Below are positions 26,201 to 35,581 of a DNA stretch of 64,000 nucleotides, piece after piece. The notes below the pieces were generated by a model. It was given only the letters and a program-made list of their open reading frames with translations. It had not been told where the DNA came from and did not search any database. Source of the DNA: Flavobacteriales bacterium (GTDB lineage: Bacteria; Bacteroidota; Bacteroidia; Flavobacteriales_E; Vicingaceae); the NCBI GenBank assembly GCA_905339165.1, contig CAJPFH010000031.1, positions 39,144 through 103,143 on the forward strand, written 5' to 3'. Each line of letters opens with the position of its first letter. The first letter of the stretch is position 1. Both the position numbers and the translations under genes were made by a program.

Positions 26201-27442
26201 TTATCGTATTAAAAGTATTTTATCGTTAAAAATAATATCCCCACTCCTTATTCTTATCGTATAAAAACCTAAAGGTAAATTTTCTATGTCTATTGTTGGT
26301 AAAAGAGTATTAACCTCTTTTTTAACAACGATTTCCCCTATGGTATTACACATTTCAATAGTTGTAAGTGCTTTTGTTGGTAACTCTATATTAATTATAT
26401 TATTGGCCGGATTCGGATATACCTTTATGGAAACATTTTCTGTAAAAGAAGTAGTATTTTTATCTTCATCTTCCGTTGGCATTAACCTCTGCCCGTTTCC
26501 ATTTATATCCAACTCGCAATTATTTTCATAATCCAAACTATCAAACTCAGCCAATAAAAACCTGGCTTGATATACAGCTATTCCATCGGTATAAGGGCAT
26601 AAAGAAGCTATGTATTGCAGTTGCTGTATCTGCTGTGTAGTAAAAGTATCGCCCAACAAACGGCTGCTGATATACATGGTGGCAATATCCTTTAGCCATT
26701 GTTCCTGTATGTTTACAGGGTTTATGGCATTGCAGGTGGCAAGCAGGGTATGGTTGCAGTTAGCCGAATCGAACATCAGACTGTCTATTATTTGTAATTG
26801 TCTTGGATTGCTTACCTGCATACTGTCGTAAAAATTACTCAGTACCGTATCGGCTAACAACTGCTGGTTTTCGCGTATGGTTAAATAGGCTGCTAATTGC
26901 GAAAGCCAAATAGCAGTATCGGGCTGTGGCAGGTTTAATTGTGCCTGTGCTATTTCTTTCAGCAGTTGTTGCTTTAAAGGATTATTATTTAGTCCTTGAT
27001 TGTTAATGATGGCACATTTGAATGGATTACCGAATGCTAAGAAAAAATCAACGGGATTAGATGGATTAATACTATTTGGATTATAAATTCCCAATCCATT
27101 TATTTGCCTCACATAAAAAGGCGAGGCAGAAGGCGTAGAGCCTGATGCATTAGACCTGTCGGTGTGGTTTCCAATTCACTTATTATCGCTAGCCCATTCG
27201 TTGCCGGGTGTGTTGCGGAACTGCGGGCCTATTAAGCCGTTGCCTGCCAAACGAAATCCGGTGTGGTTGCTTTTAAACGTATTACCCCATAAATTGGTAC
27301 TGGGCATAGCTCCTGCACAACGCATGCCTGTGCCGGTTTTATCGGCTTCGTTGCAGGTGGCAAAGGTGGCATTTGCCCGGGCGGTTTGTGTTGTATAAAA
27401 CACGGTAATTAATATAAGCGTGTATGTGTACGTATTTTTCAC
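26201..27442 (-). pseudogene. Truncated type-A-sorted beta-helix paralogue, module 2, interrupted by one TGA
   Basis: A 414-codon frame starting at a GTG (27442) with a signal-peptide-like leader (TYTLILITVFYTTQ). It is open except for one TGA at 27176-27178. At that place the intact paralogue has Trp (DN-R-W-IGN; here DN-K-stop-IGN). Bases 26461-27370 align with 28789-29698 of the intact gene with identical length (910 bp) and very similar sequence. Upstream of 27370 the similarity stops abruptly at the signal peptide. The C-terminal type-A sorting domain (SIKVYPNPANNIINIELP) differs from that of the intact gene. Two or more events are implied: loss of the N-terminal two thirds, then a nonsense mutation. 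TGA is a normal stop elsewhere in the window. Confidence 0.85.
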
Positions 27443-27478
27443 TGGTAATGTTTTACATTTTTTTTTTAATTTCCGCTT

Positions 27479-28501
27479 TTACCTTTTCAACGTAACATTA
27501 CCTTTTTTGTGTATTACCTCTCCATTGGTAAGCGTAGCTACCAGTGTGTAGGCGTACACCCCTGTGGGGGCGGGTTGCCCTTTAAAGGTGCCATCCCAGC
27601 CTTGTTCTTTTTCGTTGCTGTAAAACACCTCTTGCCCCCAGCGGTTATACACCCGCAGCTCTACGCTCTGCACGTACTTTGTGCCCAGTACTCTAAATAC
27701 ATCGTTTTGCCCATCTCCGTTGGGCGAAAAGGCAGTAGGCAGGTTTAGGTAGGCGGTATCTTTGGGTACAGGGGGCGGCAAGGTATCGTTGCAGCGGTAT
27801 ATGCTTACTTCGTCTAGGTAGTAGTATGCATAATCACTATTAAGTGAATTTAATTTATATTTAACATCAACTACTGGTGGTAAAGCGAAATTCCCAATAA
27901 TAAAATATTTTTCACCGCCTTTTGCTTTATAGTTTATTTTCAACTCTACCCAACCACTATCATTTTCTAAATAGTAATCTTCTTGTACAAACGCTACTTT
28001 TGATTGTATAAATGGCAAAGTGTCATAAAGAGTAGGTACATATATATTATCGCTTTTAAACCAAATACCAATATTATTTACATTTATGTAATAATTTGCA
28101 GAATCTGCATGACTTAGCCAAAATGAAATACAATATATAGAGTCTTTTATTAATGTTTCATTTAGTTTACCCTGTAAATACTCTTTTGAATTATTCGAAA
28201 ATACAAAGAGGGCTATTCCTGAATATGCCAAGCCTGTTTTTGGAATTTCATAACCAAATGCATTTTGTGGTATGCCCACCCAACCATTATTACAAGAATG
28301 AAAATAATCAGGTGAACTGTCCCAACTCGGAGTTGACCAATGGGAGCTAACGCCAATTGAGATACCAGACAAACTATATGAATTACAACTTAATGTGTAT
28401 AGTTCAAAACTATTATTTAAGCATAAATTATTAACACTTTGTTCATAAGCAGTGCTAAATAAAATAACCAATAATACCGACAATAAGAAGCCTTTCGTCA
28501 T
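27479..28501 (-). CDS. T9SS type-B-sorted exported protein, module 1
   Basis: A 340-residue third paralogue. Signal peptide MTKGFLLSVLLVILFSTAY, lectin-like N-terminal domain (LCLNNSFELYTLSCNSY, SPDYFHSCNNGW, KEYLQGKLNETLIKDSIYC, GDEKYF-like GGEKYFIIGNFAL), and type-B sorting domain (FSPNGDGQNDVF, NRWGQEVFYSNEKEQGWDG, TLVATLTNGEVIHKKGN). It lies 30 bp downstream of the intact beta-helix gene. No terminator-like hairpin is seen in that gap, unlike modules 2 and 3, so these two may be cotranscribed. Confidence 0.87.
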   Translation of the reverse strand: MTKGFLLSVLLVILFSTAYEQSVNNLCLNNSFELYTLSCNSYSLSGISIGVSSHWSTPSWDSSPDYFHSCNNGWVGIPQNAFGYEIPKTGLAYSGIALFVFSNNSKEYLQGKLNETLIKDSIYCISFWLSHADSANYYINVNNIGIWFKSDNIYVPTLYDTLPFIQSKVAFVQEDYYLENDSGWVELKINYKAKGGEKYFIIGNFALPPVVDVKYKLNSLNSDYAYYYLDEVSIYRCNDTLPPPVPKDTAYLNLPTAFSPNGDGQNDVFRVLGTKYVQSVELRVYNRWGQEVFYSNEKEQGWDGTFKGQPAPTGVYAYTLVATLTNGEVIHKKGNVTLKR

Positions 28502-28531
28502 AGCAAATCCCTCTGTCTTTTAACTTAGACT

Positions 28532-31500
28532 CTATTTGTTGATAAAAATACGTTTTGTTATTTCTTCTTTATTCGTTTTTAGTTTTAATAGATACAATCC
28601 ATTGCTCATTTGATAAGTTGAAACAGAAAAGAAAACTTCCTCTTTAGAAATATATAATTTCTTAATAACTTGACCAATATAGTTGTAAATTTCGATATAT
28701 AAATCTACGTTTACATTTCTCTCTATATAGATATAATCATTAGCCGGGTTGGGATAAATTTTTACAACAGAATTTTCGATTAATATGTTATCTTCATCTT
28801 CCGTTGGCATTAACCTCTGCCCGTTTCCATTTATATCCAACTCGCAATAATTATCATACATAATAGTATCAAATGCGGTCAATAAGTACCTGGCCTGATA
28901 CACAGCCATGCCATCGGTATAAGGGCATAAGGAGGCGATGTATTGCAGTTGTTGTAGTTGCTGAGTAGTAAGAGTATCGCCCAATAAACGGCTACTGATG
29001 TACATAGTTGCAATATCCTTCAGCCATTGTTCCTGTATGTTTGCAGGGTTTATAGCGTTGCAGGCAGCAAGCAGCGTATTGTTGCAATTAGCTGAGTCAA
29101 ACATCAGGCTGTCTATTAGTTGTAATTGTCTTGGATTGCTTACCTGCATACTGTCGTAAAAATTACTCAACACTGTATCGGCCAATAATTGTTGGTTTTC
29201 GCGTATGGTTAAATAAACGGCTAATTGCGAAAGCCAGATAGCTGTATCGGGCTGTGGCAGGTTGAGCTGTGCCTGTGCTATCTCTTGCAGTAATTTTTTC
29301 TTGGCAGGATTGTTTCCTATTTCTGGGTTATTAATGATGGCACATTTGAAGTGTGAACCTGCTGAAGAAATTGCAATTACTGGACTTATAGGATTAATAC
29401 TATTAGGATTATAGGGATTATTACCATTAGTATTTCTCACATAAAAAGGCGATAAAGTATCAACAGAGCCCGATGCATTAGACCTATCAGTAATATTTCC
29501 TATCCATCTATTATCGCTAGCCCATTCATTGCCGGGTGTGTTGCGGAACTGTGGGCCAATTAAGCCATTGCCTGCCAAACGAAATCCGGTGTGGTTGCTT
29601 TTAAAGGTATTACCCCATAAATGAGTACTAGGCATAGCCCCCGCACAACGCATACCTGTGCCGGTTTTATCGGCTTCGTTGCAGGTGGCAAAGGTGGCTT
29701 CGCTCATCTCAAAAGCGTAGCCGTGCTGGCGAGTGTTGGTGCTGGGCTGTTGGCTGCTTACGCTGTTATCTCTTACTCGTGCACTATTGCAGGCACGCAG
29801 CAATATACCATACGTGTTAAACATCGGGAACTGCTTTAGCTTGCTTACGGTATTGTCTTCTATAAGGGCATTAGTAAGCCCCGATGCATGAATGCCCGTA
29901 GCTGTTGCTGTTATGGTGTTCTGTTTTATGGTAGTTAGGTTAAAGGTTATGCTTATCGGCATTTCCTGAGCAACAATACCGCTGCCAAAGGGCACGCCCT
30001 GCTGGTTGATGGTGTTTTTTTGCACCAACACTATTGCATTCATATTGCTGTACAGGTTTATGCCGGTTTGGTAATTGGTAATGGTATTGTTTTTAATGGT
30101 ACTATTTTTATAGGGTATGGGCTGCCCATATTTGGTAATGTGCTGCACGCGTATGCCTGTTACGGCTGTGGTATTGGTGCCGGTAAAGTTATTGTAGCTT
30201 ACTTCGGCATCTTGCCATCCTTCAATAAGTACCCCTGTAAAACAATTATTAAAGTTGTTGGTATTTGAGGGCAAACCACCCACAGTGGTTTTTATTGCAC
30301 CTAAATCTCCGCCTTTGGTATGTACGCCAATACCTCCGCCTTGCCCTTGCACAATGCCCATATTCTGAAAAACACAGCCTTTAACCAACACATTGCTTGC
30401 TTCGGCTAACACACCGGTGTTTTGGTTATCGAATAACACACTATGCCCAACTGTAATGCTTCCGTTTTGATTTCCTACTTGCTGTATGCAGATGCCTGCA
30501 TGGCTGCGTTTACCAAGGTGTGGATACATCAGTGGAGCTGTACATAAAAAGCTGGTAGGCCCCATACCACCCGCTGTAACTGTACCTGAATGATTAAAAG
30601 CGAAGGGTTCTACTTTAACACCTATCCAGTTTTGGTCGAAGGTAGTTGAGGTAATGGTATATTTTGCTCCGTTTTGAGACACTACGGCTTGTTGGGCGTG
30701 TTTAAAGGTGCTGATGTCTGCTTCGAATTCTGAGGTATAGGTTTGCAGGTAAATACCGTCCCACATTTTTTGGGGGCAGGCAGCTTCTAACTTGCTGGCA
30801 TTTTCGATACGTAATTTTTTACCTGCGGGTATGTTTATGCGTGCATTTTGCCCAAGATAAATATTCGGGCAATTGGAAAAAGTAAAGTCTTGGTCAATTT
30901 CCATTACCCCGTTTAGGTTAATATAGGTGTTGGTAGTCCAGGTAGAGCTTCCGCCTAAAATGTTATTAATGATAAAAGAAGCCGAGGTATTGTATAGGTT
31001 TATTTCTGTACCCTGGTTATTGATATCTTCTTTATAACAACATTCGGCTACTTCGGCATCGGTAACACTTATACAGCCAAACTCGTTAGTGGCAATTACC
31101 GTAAGGAATCCACTTCCGTTCTGAGTCCAGTTCACTTCTACGCAGGGTCCGTTGTACGATTGAGGAAACCCATTGGTGATGTTCCAAGTATAGGTTTCGC
31201 CCGGCTGTTGGTTTTGTACACAAAATTCGGGGTTGGGGTCGCATACAAACAAGTTGCCCAAAATAACAGGCGGTGCAGGGCTGGGGTGTACTTCTACCGA
31301 TTGGGTAATGCAATGCTGCTGTCCGTTGGCATCAGTTAAACAAAGTGTAACTGTATAGTTACCCGGGGTGGTGTAAGTGTGTGAGGGGTTAGGCTGGGTG
31401 CTGGAAAAACCATCGCCAAAATCCCAAAACCAACTTTGCACATATTGCAGGCAAGTTGTGTTATTGGTAAAGGTAAATTCCTGCCCGGCACATAAGGGTT

Positions 31501-32680
31501 CGGGGACTTCAAATTTGGGGTAGGGGCCGATTTCGAGAGTTAGGGTTTTTGAAACGGTGCCACAATCATTACCGCTGGAAAGTGTGGGCGTGTAGATGCC
31601 TGGGGAAAGGTATTGGTAGCATTTTGTTTCGGTTAATATGCCAATCCCTCCCGTATGTGAATTAATAACGGGGTCAGGATAAGGAAAAAAAGGTATATAG
31701 GGTTCAAATATGCCCTTAGTAGTAAAGATATTTTTTGTTACCGTATTATTTGAATAAAAATCAAAACAAACCTCATCTCCCATGCAAAAGGGGCCTTCTC
31801 CAACAATTTCAAAATGAGGTGGTGCATGTGGAACAGTAACGGAAAATGTAATACTTATTTTTTTATTTAAGGGATAATAATTCCCAAATCCGTCATTTTT
31901 AAAATATTCGGCTGTAACTCCTGTGAGTACCCAATTTCCTGAACCCGGAGGAAAAAATCCGGAAGGTATGGTGTAATTTGTTATTGCCAAACTTGAATTG
32001 TTTCCCACCCAGTCTTTAATAATTACTGCACCCGGTAACGTCCATACTATCCTTACGCCTGCTCCCCCATAATTGCTTTTCACGGTAAATGGAGTGTTAT
32101 AACAACCTATCCCTGATTCTTCCCAAGAGCAAAGTTCTATTGGCACTCCCATTGGTGCACAGCACCACCCAAATATATTGCTCAACGGGTCTATTGTGAT
32201 ACACGCTTCAAAATCGGGCTCTAATATTTTTTTGTTATTTAGACAAACACCTAAGGTGTCGTTGAAATTTGAATTACTAAGCCTTATTATTTTTATGTAA
32301 TACTGCGTGTTGCTGTCTAAATATACATAATACAGTTCGTTTAGAAAAATATAATTTGCCAAGGTATCTGATTGTATAAGTGTATTGCTATTACAATTAC
32401 CACTATATAAATCAACCGAATATTTGTAGTTTGTAGAGTTAATAGAATATTCCAGTATAAAAAATTGATCGGCTCCTGTATTAAAACTAAACCATTGCTC
32501 GGTTTGCCCATTACCAAAAATAAAAGATTGGGAATTATTACATTCCAACACCGGATTTAAAATGGCTGCTGCTTGGCAGGTAGTATTGTTTTGTGCATGG
32601 AGCATGCTAGTAACATTAATAAATACTGCAAACACAAGGGTTTTTAGTGTCCCGAAAATGGGGGGGGGTAAGTGTTTCAT
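28532..32680 (-). CDS. Large T9SS cargo protein: PKD domain, right-handed beta-helix, type-A sorting domain, module 1
   Basis: A 1382-residue exported protein. Signal peptide to about residue 30 (TSMLHAQ). An N-terminal beta-sandwich resembling pre-peptidase domains is followed by a PKD domain at ~394-460 (WFWDFGDGFSSTQ, NPSHTYTTPGNYTVTLCL). A parallel beta-helix spans ~550-1060 with many short turns such as IKNNTITNYQTGINLYSN. A helical region lies at ~1120-1275, followed by a type-A sorting domain (SVVKIYPNPANDYIYIE). I chose the ATG at 32680; the longer frame from 32737 is ruled out by a -7 box at 32707-32714. It is the only intact copy of the three type-A genes. Confidence 0.87.
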   Translation of the reverse strand: MKHLPPPIFGTLKTLVFAVFINVTSMLHAQNNTTCQAAAILNPVLECNNSQSFIFGNGQTEQWFSFNTGADQFFILEYSINSTNYKYSVDLYSGNCNSNTLIQSDTLANYIFLNELYYVYLDSNTQYYIKIIRLSNSNFNDTLGVCLNNKKILEPDFEACITIDPLSNIFGWCCAPMGVPIELCSWEESGIGCYNTPFTVKSNYGGAGVRIVWTLPGAVIIKDWVGNNSSLAITNYTIPSGFFPPGSGNWVLTGVTAEYFKNDGFGNYYPLNKKISITFSVTVPHAPPHFEIVGEGPFCMGDEVCFDFYSNNTVTKNIFTTKGIFEPYIPFFPYPDPVINSHTGGIGILTETKCYQYLSPGIYTPTLSSGNDCGTVSKTLTLEIGPYPKFEVPEPLCAGQEFTFTNNTTCLQYVQSWFWDFGDGFSSTQPNPSHTYTTPGNYTVTLCLTDANGQQHCITQSVEVHPSPAPPVILGNLFVCDPNPEFCVQNQQPGETYTWNITNGFPQSYNGPCVEVNWTQNGSGFLTVIATNEFGCISVTDAEVAECCYKEDINNQGTEINLYNTSASFIINNILGGSSTWTTNTYINLNGVMEIDQDFTFSNCPNIYLGQNARINIPAGKKLRIENASKLEAACPQKMWDGIYLQTYTSEFEADISTFKHAQQAVVSQNGAKYTITSTTFDQNWIGVKVEPFAFNHSGTVTAGGMGPTSFLCTAPLMYPHLGKRSHAGICIQQVGNQNGSITVGHSVLFDNQNTGVLAEASNVLVKGCVFQNMGIVQGQGGGIGVHTKGGDLGAIKTTVGGLPSNTNNFNNCFTGVLIEGWQDAEVSYNNFTGTNTTAVTGIRVQHITKYGQPIPYKNSTIKNNTITNYQTGINLYSNMNAIVLVQKNTINQQGVPFGSGIVAQEMPISITFNLTTIKQNTITATATGIHASGLTNALIEDNTVSKLKQFPMFNTYGILLRACNSARVRDNSVSSQQPSTNTRQHGYAFEMSEATFATCNEADKTGTGMRCAGAMPSTHLWGNTFKSNHTGFRLAGNGLIGPQFRNTPGNEWASDNRWIGNITDRSNASGSVDTLSPFYVRNTNGNNPYNPNSINPISPVIAISSAGSHFKCAIINNPEIGNNPAKKKLLQEIAQAQLNLPQPDTAIWLSQLAVYLTIRENQQLLADTVLSNFYDSMQVSNPRQLQLIDSLMFDSANCNNTLLAACNAINPANIQEQWLKDIATMYISSRLLGDTLTTQQLQQLQYIASLCPYTDGMAVYQARYLLTAFDTIMYDNYCELDINGNGQRLMPTEDEDNILIENSVVKIYPNPANDYIYIERNVNVDLYIEIYNYIGQVIKKLYISKEEVFFSVSTYQMSNGLYLLKLKTNKEEITKRIFINK

Positions 32681-32706
32681 AATGAGTACTTTATAAAGGC
32701 GTGGTA

Positions 32707-32714
32707 CAAAGATA
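32707..32714 (-). promoter_or_regulatory. Candidate -7 promoter box of the module-1 surface operon
   Basis: The minus strand reads TATCTTTG, an exact TAnnTTTG match 26 bp before the ATG at 32680. It decides between the two possible starts of the large cargo gene. No clear -33 element was found. Confidence 0.5.
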
Positions 32715-32827
32715 GAGAAAAATAAAGAAGAGAACAAGAATTATGTTGCAATTATTATTGCTTTTGGTGTTGGCTCATGTTTTATGATAAAGATAAATAA
32801 AAGTATTTTTCAATAAAGTATGAGAAG

Positions 32828-33538
32828 CTATCTCATATTGGTAAATACAAATTGAACATCATCGTCTTCTTCAATTCTTTCTATCAGTTTGTTTACTTCT
32901 TCTTGCTGTTCGGGGGTAAGTTCTTTGGTGTCCATGGGTATTCTTTCAAACCCCGAAGATTTAATTTCAATGTGTTTTTCTTCTAATGCTTTTTGAATAG
33001 AACCGAAATCGGTAAAGTTGGCATAAATCACGGCATCTTCTTCTTCAATAAATACTTCTTCGGCACCAAAATCAATCATTTCAAATTCAAATTCCTCTAC
33101 ATTTGCAACAGCCGATGCAGGAATTCTAAAGTAGCATTTTCTTTCGAACATAAAATCTACCGAACCCGATGTACCCAGTGAGCCTCCCAGTTTATTAAAG
33201 TAGCTACGCACATTGGCAACGGTTCTGGTGGGGTTATCGGTGGTGGTTTCAATTAAAACAGCAATTCCGTGCGGGGCATAGCCTTCGTACACCATTTCTT
33301 TATAATTCTCCTGCTCTTTGGAAGTAGCTCGTTTAATAGCTCTTTCTACATTTTCTTTGGGCATATTGGCGGCACGTGCGTTTTGTATTAATGCTCTTAA
33401 TCGAGCGTTCGATTCGGGGCTAGCCCCACCTTCTTTTACCGCCATTACAATATCTTTACCTATGCGGGTAAAAGTTTTAGCCATATTGCCCCAGCGTTTC
33501 ATTTTTCGGGCTTTTCGGTATTCAAATGCGCGTCCCAT
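32828..33538 (-). CDS. yebC: YebC/PmpR/TACO1-family protein
   Basis: A 236-residue protein of the TACO1/YebC family. The N-terminal part has the conserved RKARKMKRWGNMAKTFTRIGKD basic region with PRSNARL-like SPESNARLRALIQNARAANM. The middle contains YEGYAPHGIAVLIETTTDNPTRT and GSLGTSGSVDFMFERK, and the acidic C-terminal domain is complete. Family members act in transcription regulation or in relieving ribosome stalling; sequence does not separate these. A TAAATTTG box at 33558-33565 (minus) is a plausible -7 element 20 bp before the ATG. Confidence 0.92.
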   Translation of the reverse strand: MGRAFEYRKARKMKRWGNMAKTFTRIGKDIVMAVKEGGASPESNARLRALIQNARAANMPKENVERAIKRATSKEQENYKEMVYEGYAPHGIAVLIETTTDNPTRTVANVRSYFNKLGGSLGTSGSVDFMFERKCYFRIPASAVANVEEFEFEMIDFGAEEVFIEEEDAVIYANFTDFGSIQKALEEKHIEIKSSGFERIPMDTKELTPEQQEEVNKLIERIEEDDDVQFVFTNMR

Positions 33539-33557
33539 ATTTATCTTATTTTTGAAG

Positions 33558-33565
33558 CAAATTTA
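33558..33565 (-). promoter_or_regulatory. Candidate -7 promoter box of yebC
   Basis: The minus strand reads TAAATTTG, an exact TAnnTTTG match about 20 bp before the yebC ATG. The region is AT-rich, so a chance match is possible; no -33 element seen. Confidence 0.35.
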
Positions 33566-33640
33566 TACCAAATTTGTTAAGTTTCTAAGTATATTTTTTT
33601 AATGAAAAAATGGGTTGCATCGTTAAAACACAAAGGCTAA

Positions 33641-35134
33641 TTGGAAGAAAATAAAATCGTGTTTCAGTTAAGCAAAAGCACCTTTTTGCGGGGTAAACAA
33701 TGCTTAAAATCCCTTTTTCTAAACAAATTTTACAAGCACTTACGCGATAAAATTTCCGAAGAAAAAAAGGCTATTTTCAAAAGAGGAACCGATATTGGGC
33801 TGCTTGCCCAACAACTCTTTCCGGAAGGAATAAACGCCACTCCTGTTAAATCTTTCGATTATGCCTCGTCCATTTCGGTTACTCAAAAAGCCTTACAAAA
33901 AGAAGAGGTGGTTATTTACGAGGCCACCTTTGTTTATCAAGAGGTGTTGATGGCGGCCGATGTTTTTGTAAAAAAAAACAATACATTTTTTGCCTACGAG
34001 GTAAAGAGTGCTACTAAAGTTTCTGAAACCTATATATGGGACGCGGCCTTACAATACTATGTTTTAAAAGGAAACGGTATTTTGCTGAACGATTTTTTTA
34101 TAATTACCATTAACAGTTCTTACATAAGAAAGGGAAACTTAGAAATAGAAAAACTTTTTACCCGAACATCGGTAATTAAAGAGGTAATAGCCTTGCAGGA
34201 GCAGATAGAACAAAGTGTGCAACAATTCAAGCAGGTGTTAAGTGCTGCAGAAATACCAACAGTTCAAATTGGTACACATTGTACTTCTCCCTACGAGTGC
34301 GATTTTATGGGCTATTGCTGGAAGGAAGTGCCCGAAGGTTCGGTATTTGAATTATCTAATACTAATAATACCAATATGGCCGAAATGTATTATTCCGGTA
34401 TAAAACGCATAGCCGAATTGCCCGATAATTTTGAATGTACGGCCATACAAAAAGTACAAATAAAAGCAGAAAAAGACCAAACCGATGTAATGAATGAAGA
34501 AGCACTGAGGTACTTTACAGATAAATTGATTTACCCTTTGTATTTCGTAGATTTTGAAACTTTTATGCCTACCATTCCTATTTACGATAACACACATCCT
34601 TTTCAGCATTTACCGTTTCAGTTTTCTATACATCTTATCCATCATGTAGGAGAAGAAGCCATACATTCCGATTTTGTGGCTTTTCCGGGAGCCGACCCCC
34701 GAAAAGAATTTATAGAAGAACTCATAAAACAAATAGGAACTCAAGGTGCTGTTTTGGTTTATAATGCCCAATTCGAAAGAAGTGTATTAAACGCTCTTGC
34801 TAAAAATTTTCCACAGTATTTGGCCCCAATAAATTCAATAATGGAAAGAATAGTTGACCTTATGGAGCCTTTTCGAAAAAGGGAATTTTATTTTTTGGAA
34901 ATGAGGGGTTCGCATTCCATTAAAAAGGTGTTGCCTGCAGTGTTTAAAGAGATGCATTACAAGCAATTGGCCATATCGAACGGAAACGAAGCCAGCCGTG
35001 TGTACGAAAATTTGCGGGGCGAAACCGATATTTTTAAAATAGAAGAAACGATACAAAACCTTAAAGAATACTGCAAATTAGATACATTAGCTATGGTTAA
35101 AATTGTAGAATTTTTACAGAAAATAACCAAGTAA
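33641..35134 (+). CDS. DUF2779 protein: Cas4/RecB-like Fe-S nuclease domain joined to a DEDD exonuclease-like domain
   Basis: A 497-residue protein. Residues 1-~230 look like a PD-(D/E)XK nuclease of the Cas4/AddB type: C21 near the N-terminus, D107 (AADVFV), the E120-V-K122 catalytic strand, and a C214-x5-C220-x5-C226 cluster that with C21 could hold a [4Fe-4S]. Residues ~298-490 resemble a DEDD exonuclease (VDFETF at 303-308, VLVYNAQFERSVL, CKLDTLAMVKIV). The frame opens right after a TAA, and the first in-frame ATG is far inside, so the start is the TTG at 33641 or the GTG at 33659. A DNA-processing role is inferred; the family is uncharacterised. Confidence 0.78.
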   Translation: MEENKIVFQLSKSTFLRGKQCLKSLFLNKFYKHLRDKISEEKKAIFKRGTDIGLLAQQLFPEGINATPVKSFDYASSISVTQKALQKEEVVIYEATFVYQEVLMAADVFVKKNNTFFAYEVKSATKVSETYIWDAALQYYVLKGNGILLNDFFIITINSSYIRKGNLEIEKLFTRTSVIKEVIALQEQIEQSVQQFKQVLSAAEIPTVQIGTHCTSPYECDFMGYCWKEVPEGSVFELSNTNNTNMAEMYYSGIKRIAELPDNFECTAIQKVQIKAEKDQTDVMNEEALRYFTDKLIYPLYFVDFETFMPTIPIYDNTHPFQHLPFQFSIHLIHHVGEEAIHSDFVAFPGADPRKEFIEELIKQIGTQGAVLVYNAQFERSVLNALAKNFPQYLAPINSIMERIVDLMEPFRKREFYFLEMRGSHSIKKVLPAVFKEMHYKQLAISNGNEASRVYENLRGETDIFKIEETIQNLKEYCKLDTLAMVKIVEFLQKITK

Positions 35135-35141
35135 AATTTAA

Positions 35142-35516
35142 TCAATCTTCGTTTTTATCCTCCGCATAATTTCTGTCTATACTTTCAAAAATCGAGTTTA
35201 CAAAAGAAAGTAAAACGCTAAACAATAATGCCCACCAAAAACCATCTACTTTAAAATTAGGAACCAGAGAGCTAGCCAGTAATATAATAGCCGAGTTGAT
35301 AACCAATAAGAAAATTCCAAAGGTTAAAACCGTTACCGGAATGGTTAGTATAATAAGAATTGGTTTTAACAAATTGTTTAGTAAAGAAAGAACTACAGCT
35401 ACCAATAATCCTGTAATAAAATCTTTAACATGCACACCGGGTAAAATGTACGCTACAATCATTACGGCCAGTGCCGATGCAAAAAGTTTTCCAATCCAAC
35501 GAATAAAACTTTTCAT
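35142..35516 (-). CDS. Small four-helix membrane protein, phage-holin-like family (YvlD type)
   Basis: A 124-residue protein with about four membrane helices (ASALAVMIVAYILPGVHV, GLLVAVVLSLLNNLLKPI, LLVINSAIILLASSLV, FWWALLFSVLLSFVNSIF). This pattern, including the PGVHVKDF turn, is typical of the chromosomal YvlD/phage-holin-4 superfamily. There are no phage genes nearby, so it is not evidence of a prophage. It is convergent with the DUF2779 gene (7-bp gap). Confidence 0.8.
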   Translation of the reverse strand: MKSFIRWIGKLFASALAVMIVAYILPGVHVKDFITGLLVAVVLSLLNNLLKPILIILTIPVTVLTFGIFLLVINSAIILLASSLVPNFKVDGFWWALLFSVLLSFVNSIFESIDRNYAEDKNED

Positions 35517-35581
35517 AGTTTCATCTAAAAAAATCTAAAAACAAGCTCTCAATCTTAAGTCAAAATAAGCCATAAAATAGG

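Noticed and set aside
27176..27178. TGA recoded as tryptophan (alternative genetic code or selenocysteine)
   Set aside because: TGA ends several intact genes in the window (for example at 35142-35144 and 63466-63468), and no selenocysteine hairpin is evident.
29621..29839. Plus-strand open frame inside the large cargo gene
   Set aside because: It lies wholly inside a well-supported minus-strand gene with recognisable domains.
35142..35516. Prophage holin
   Set aside because: The family is chromosomal (YvlD-like), and no lysis, capsid or integrase gene is near.
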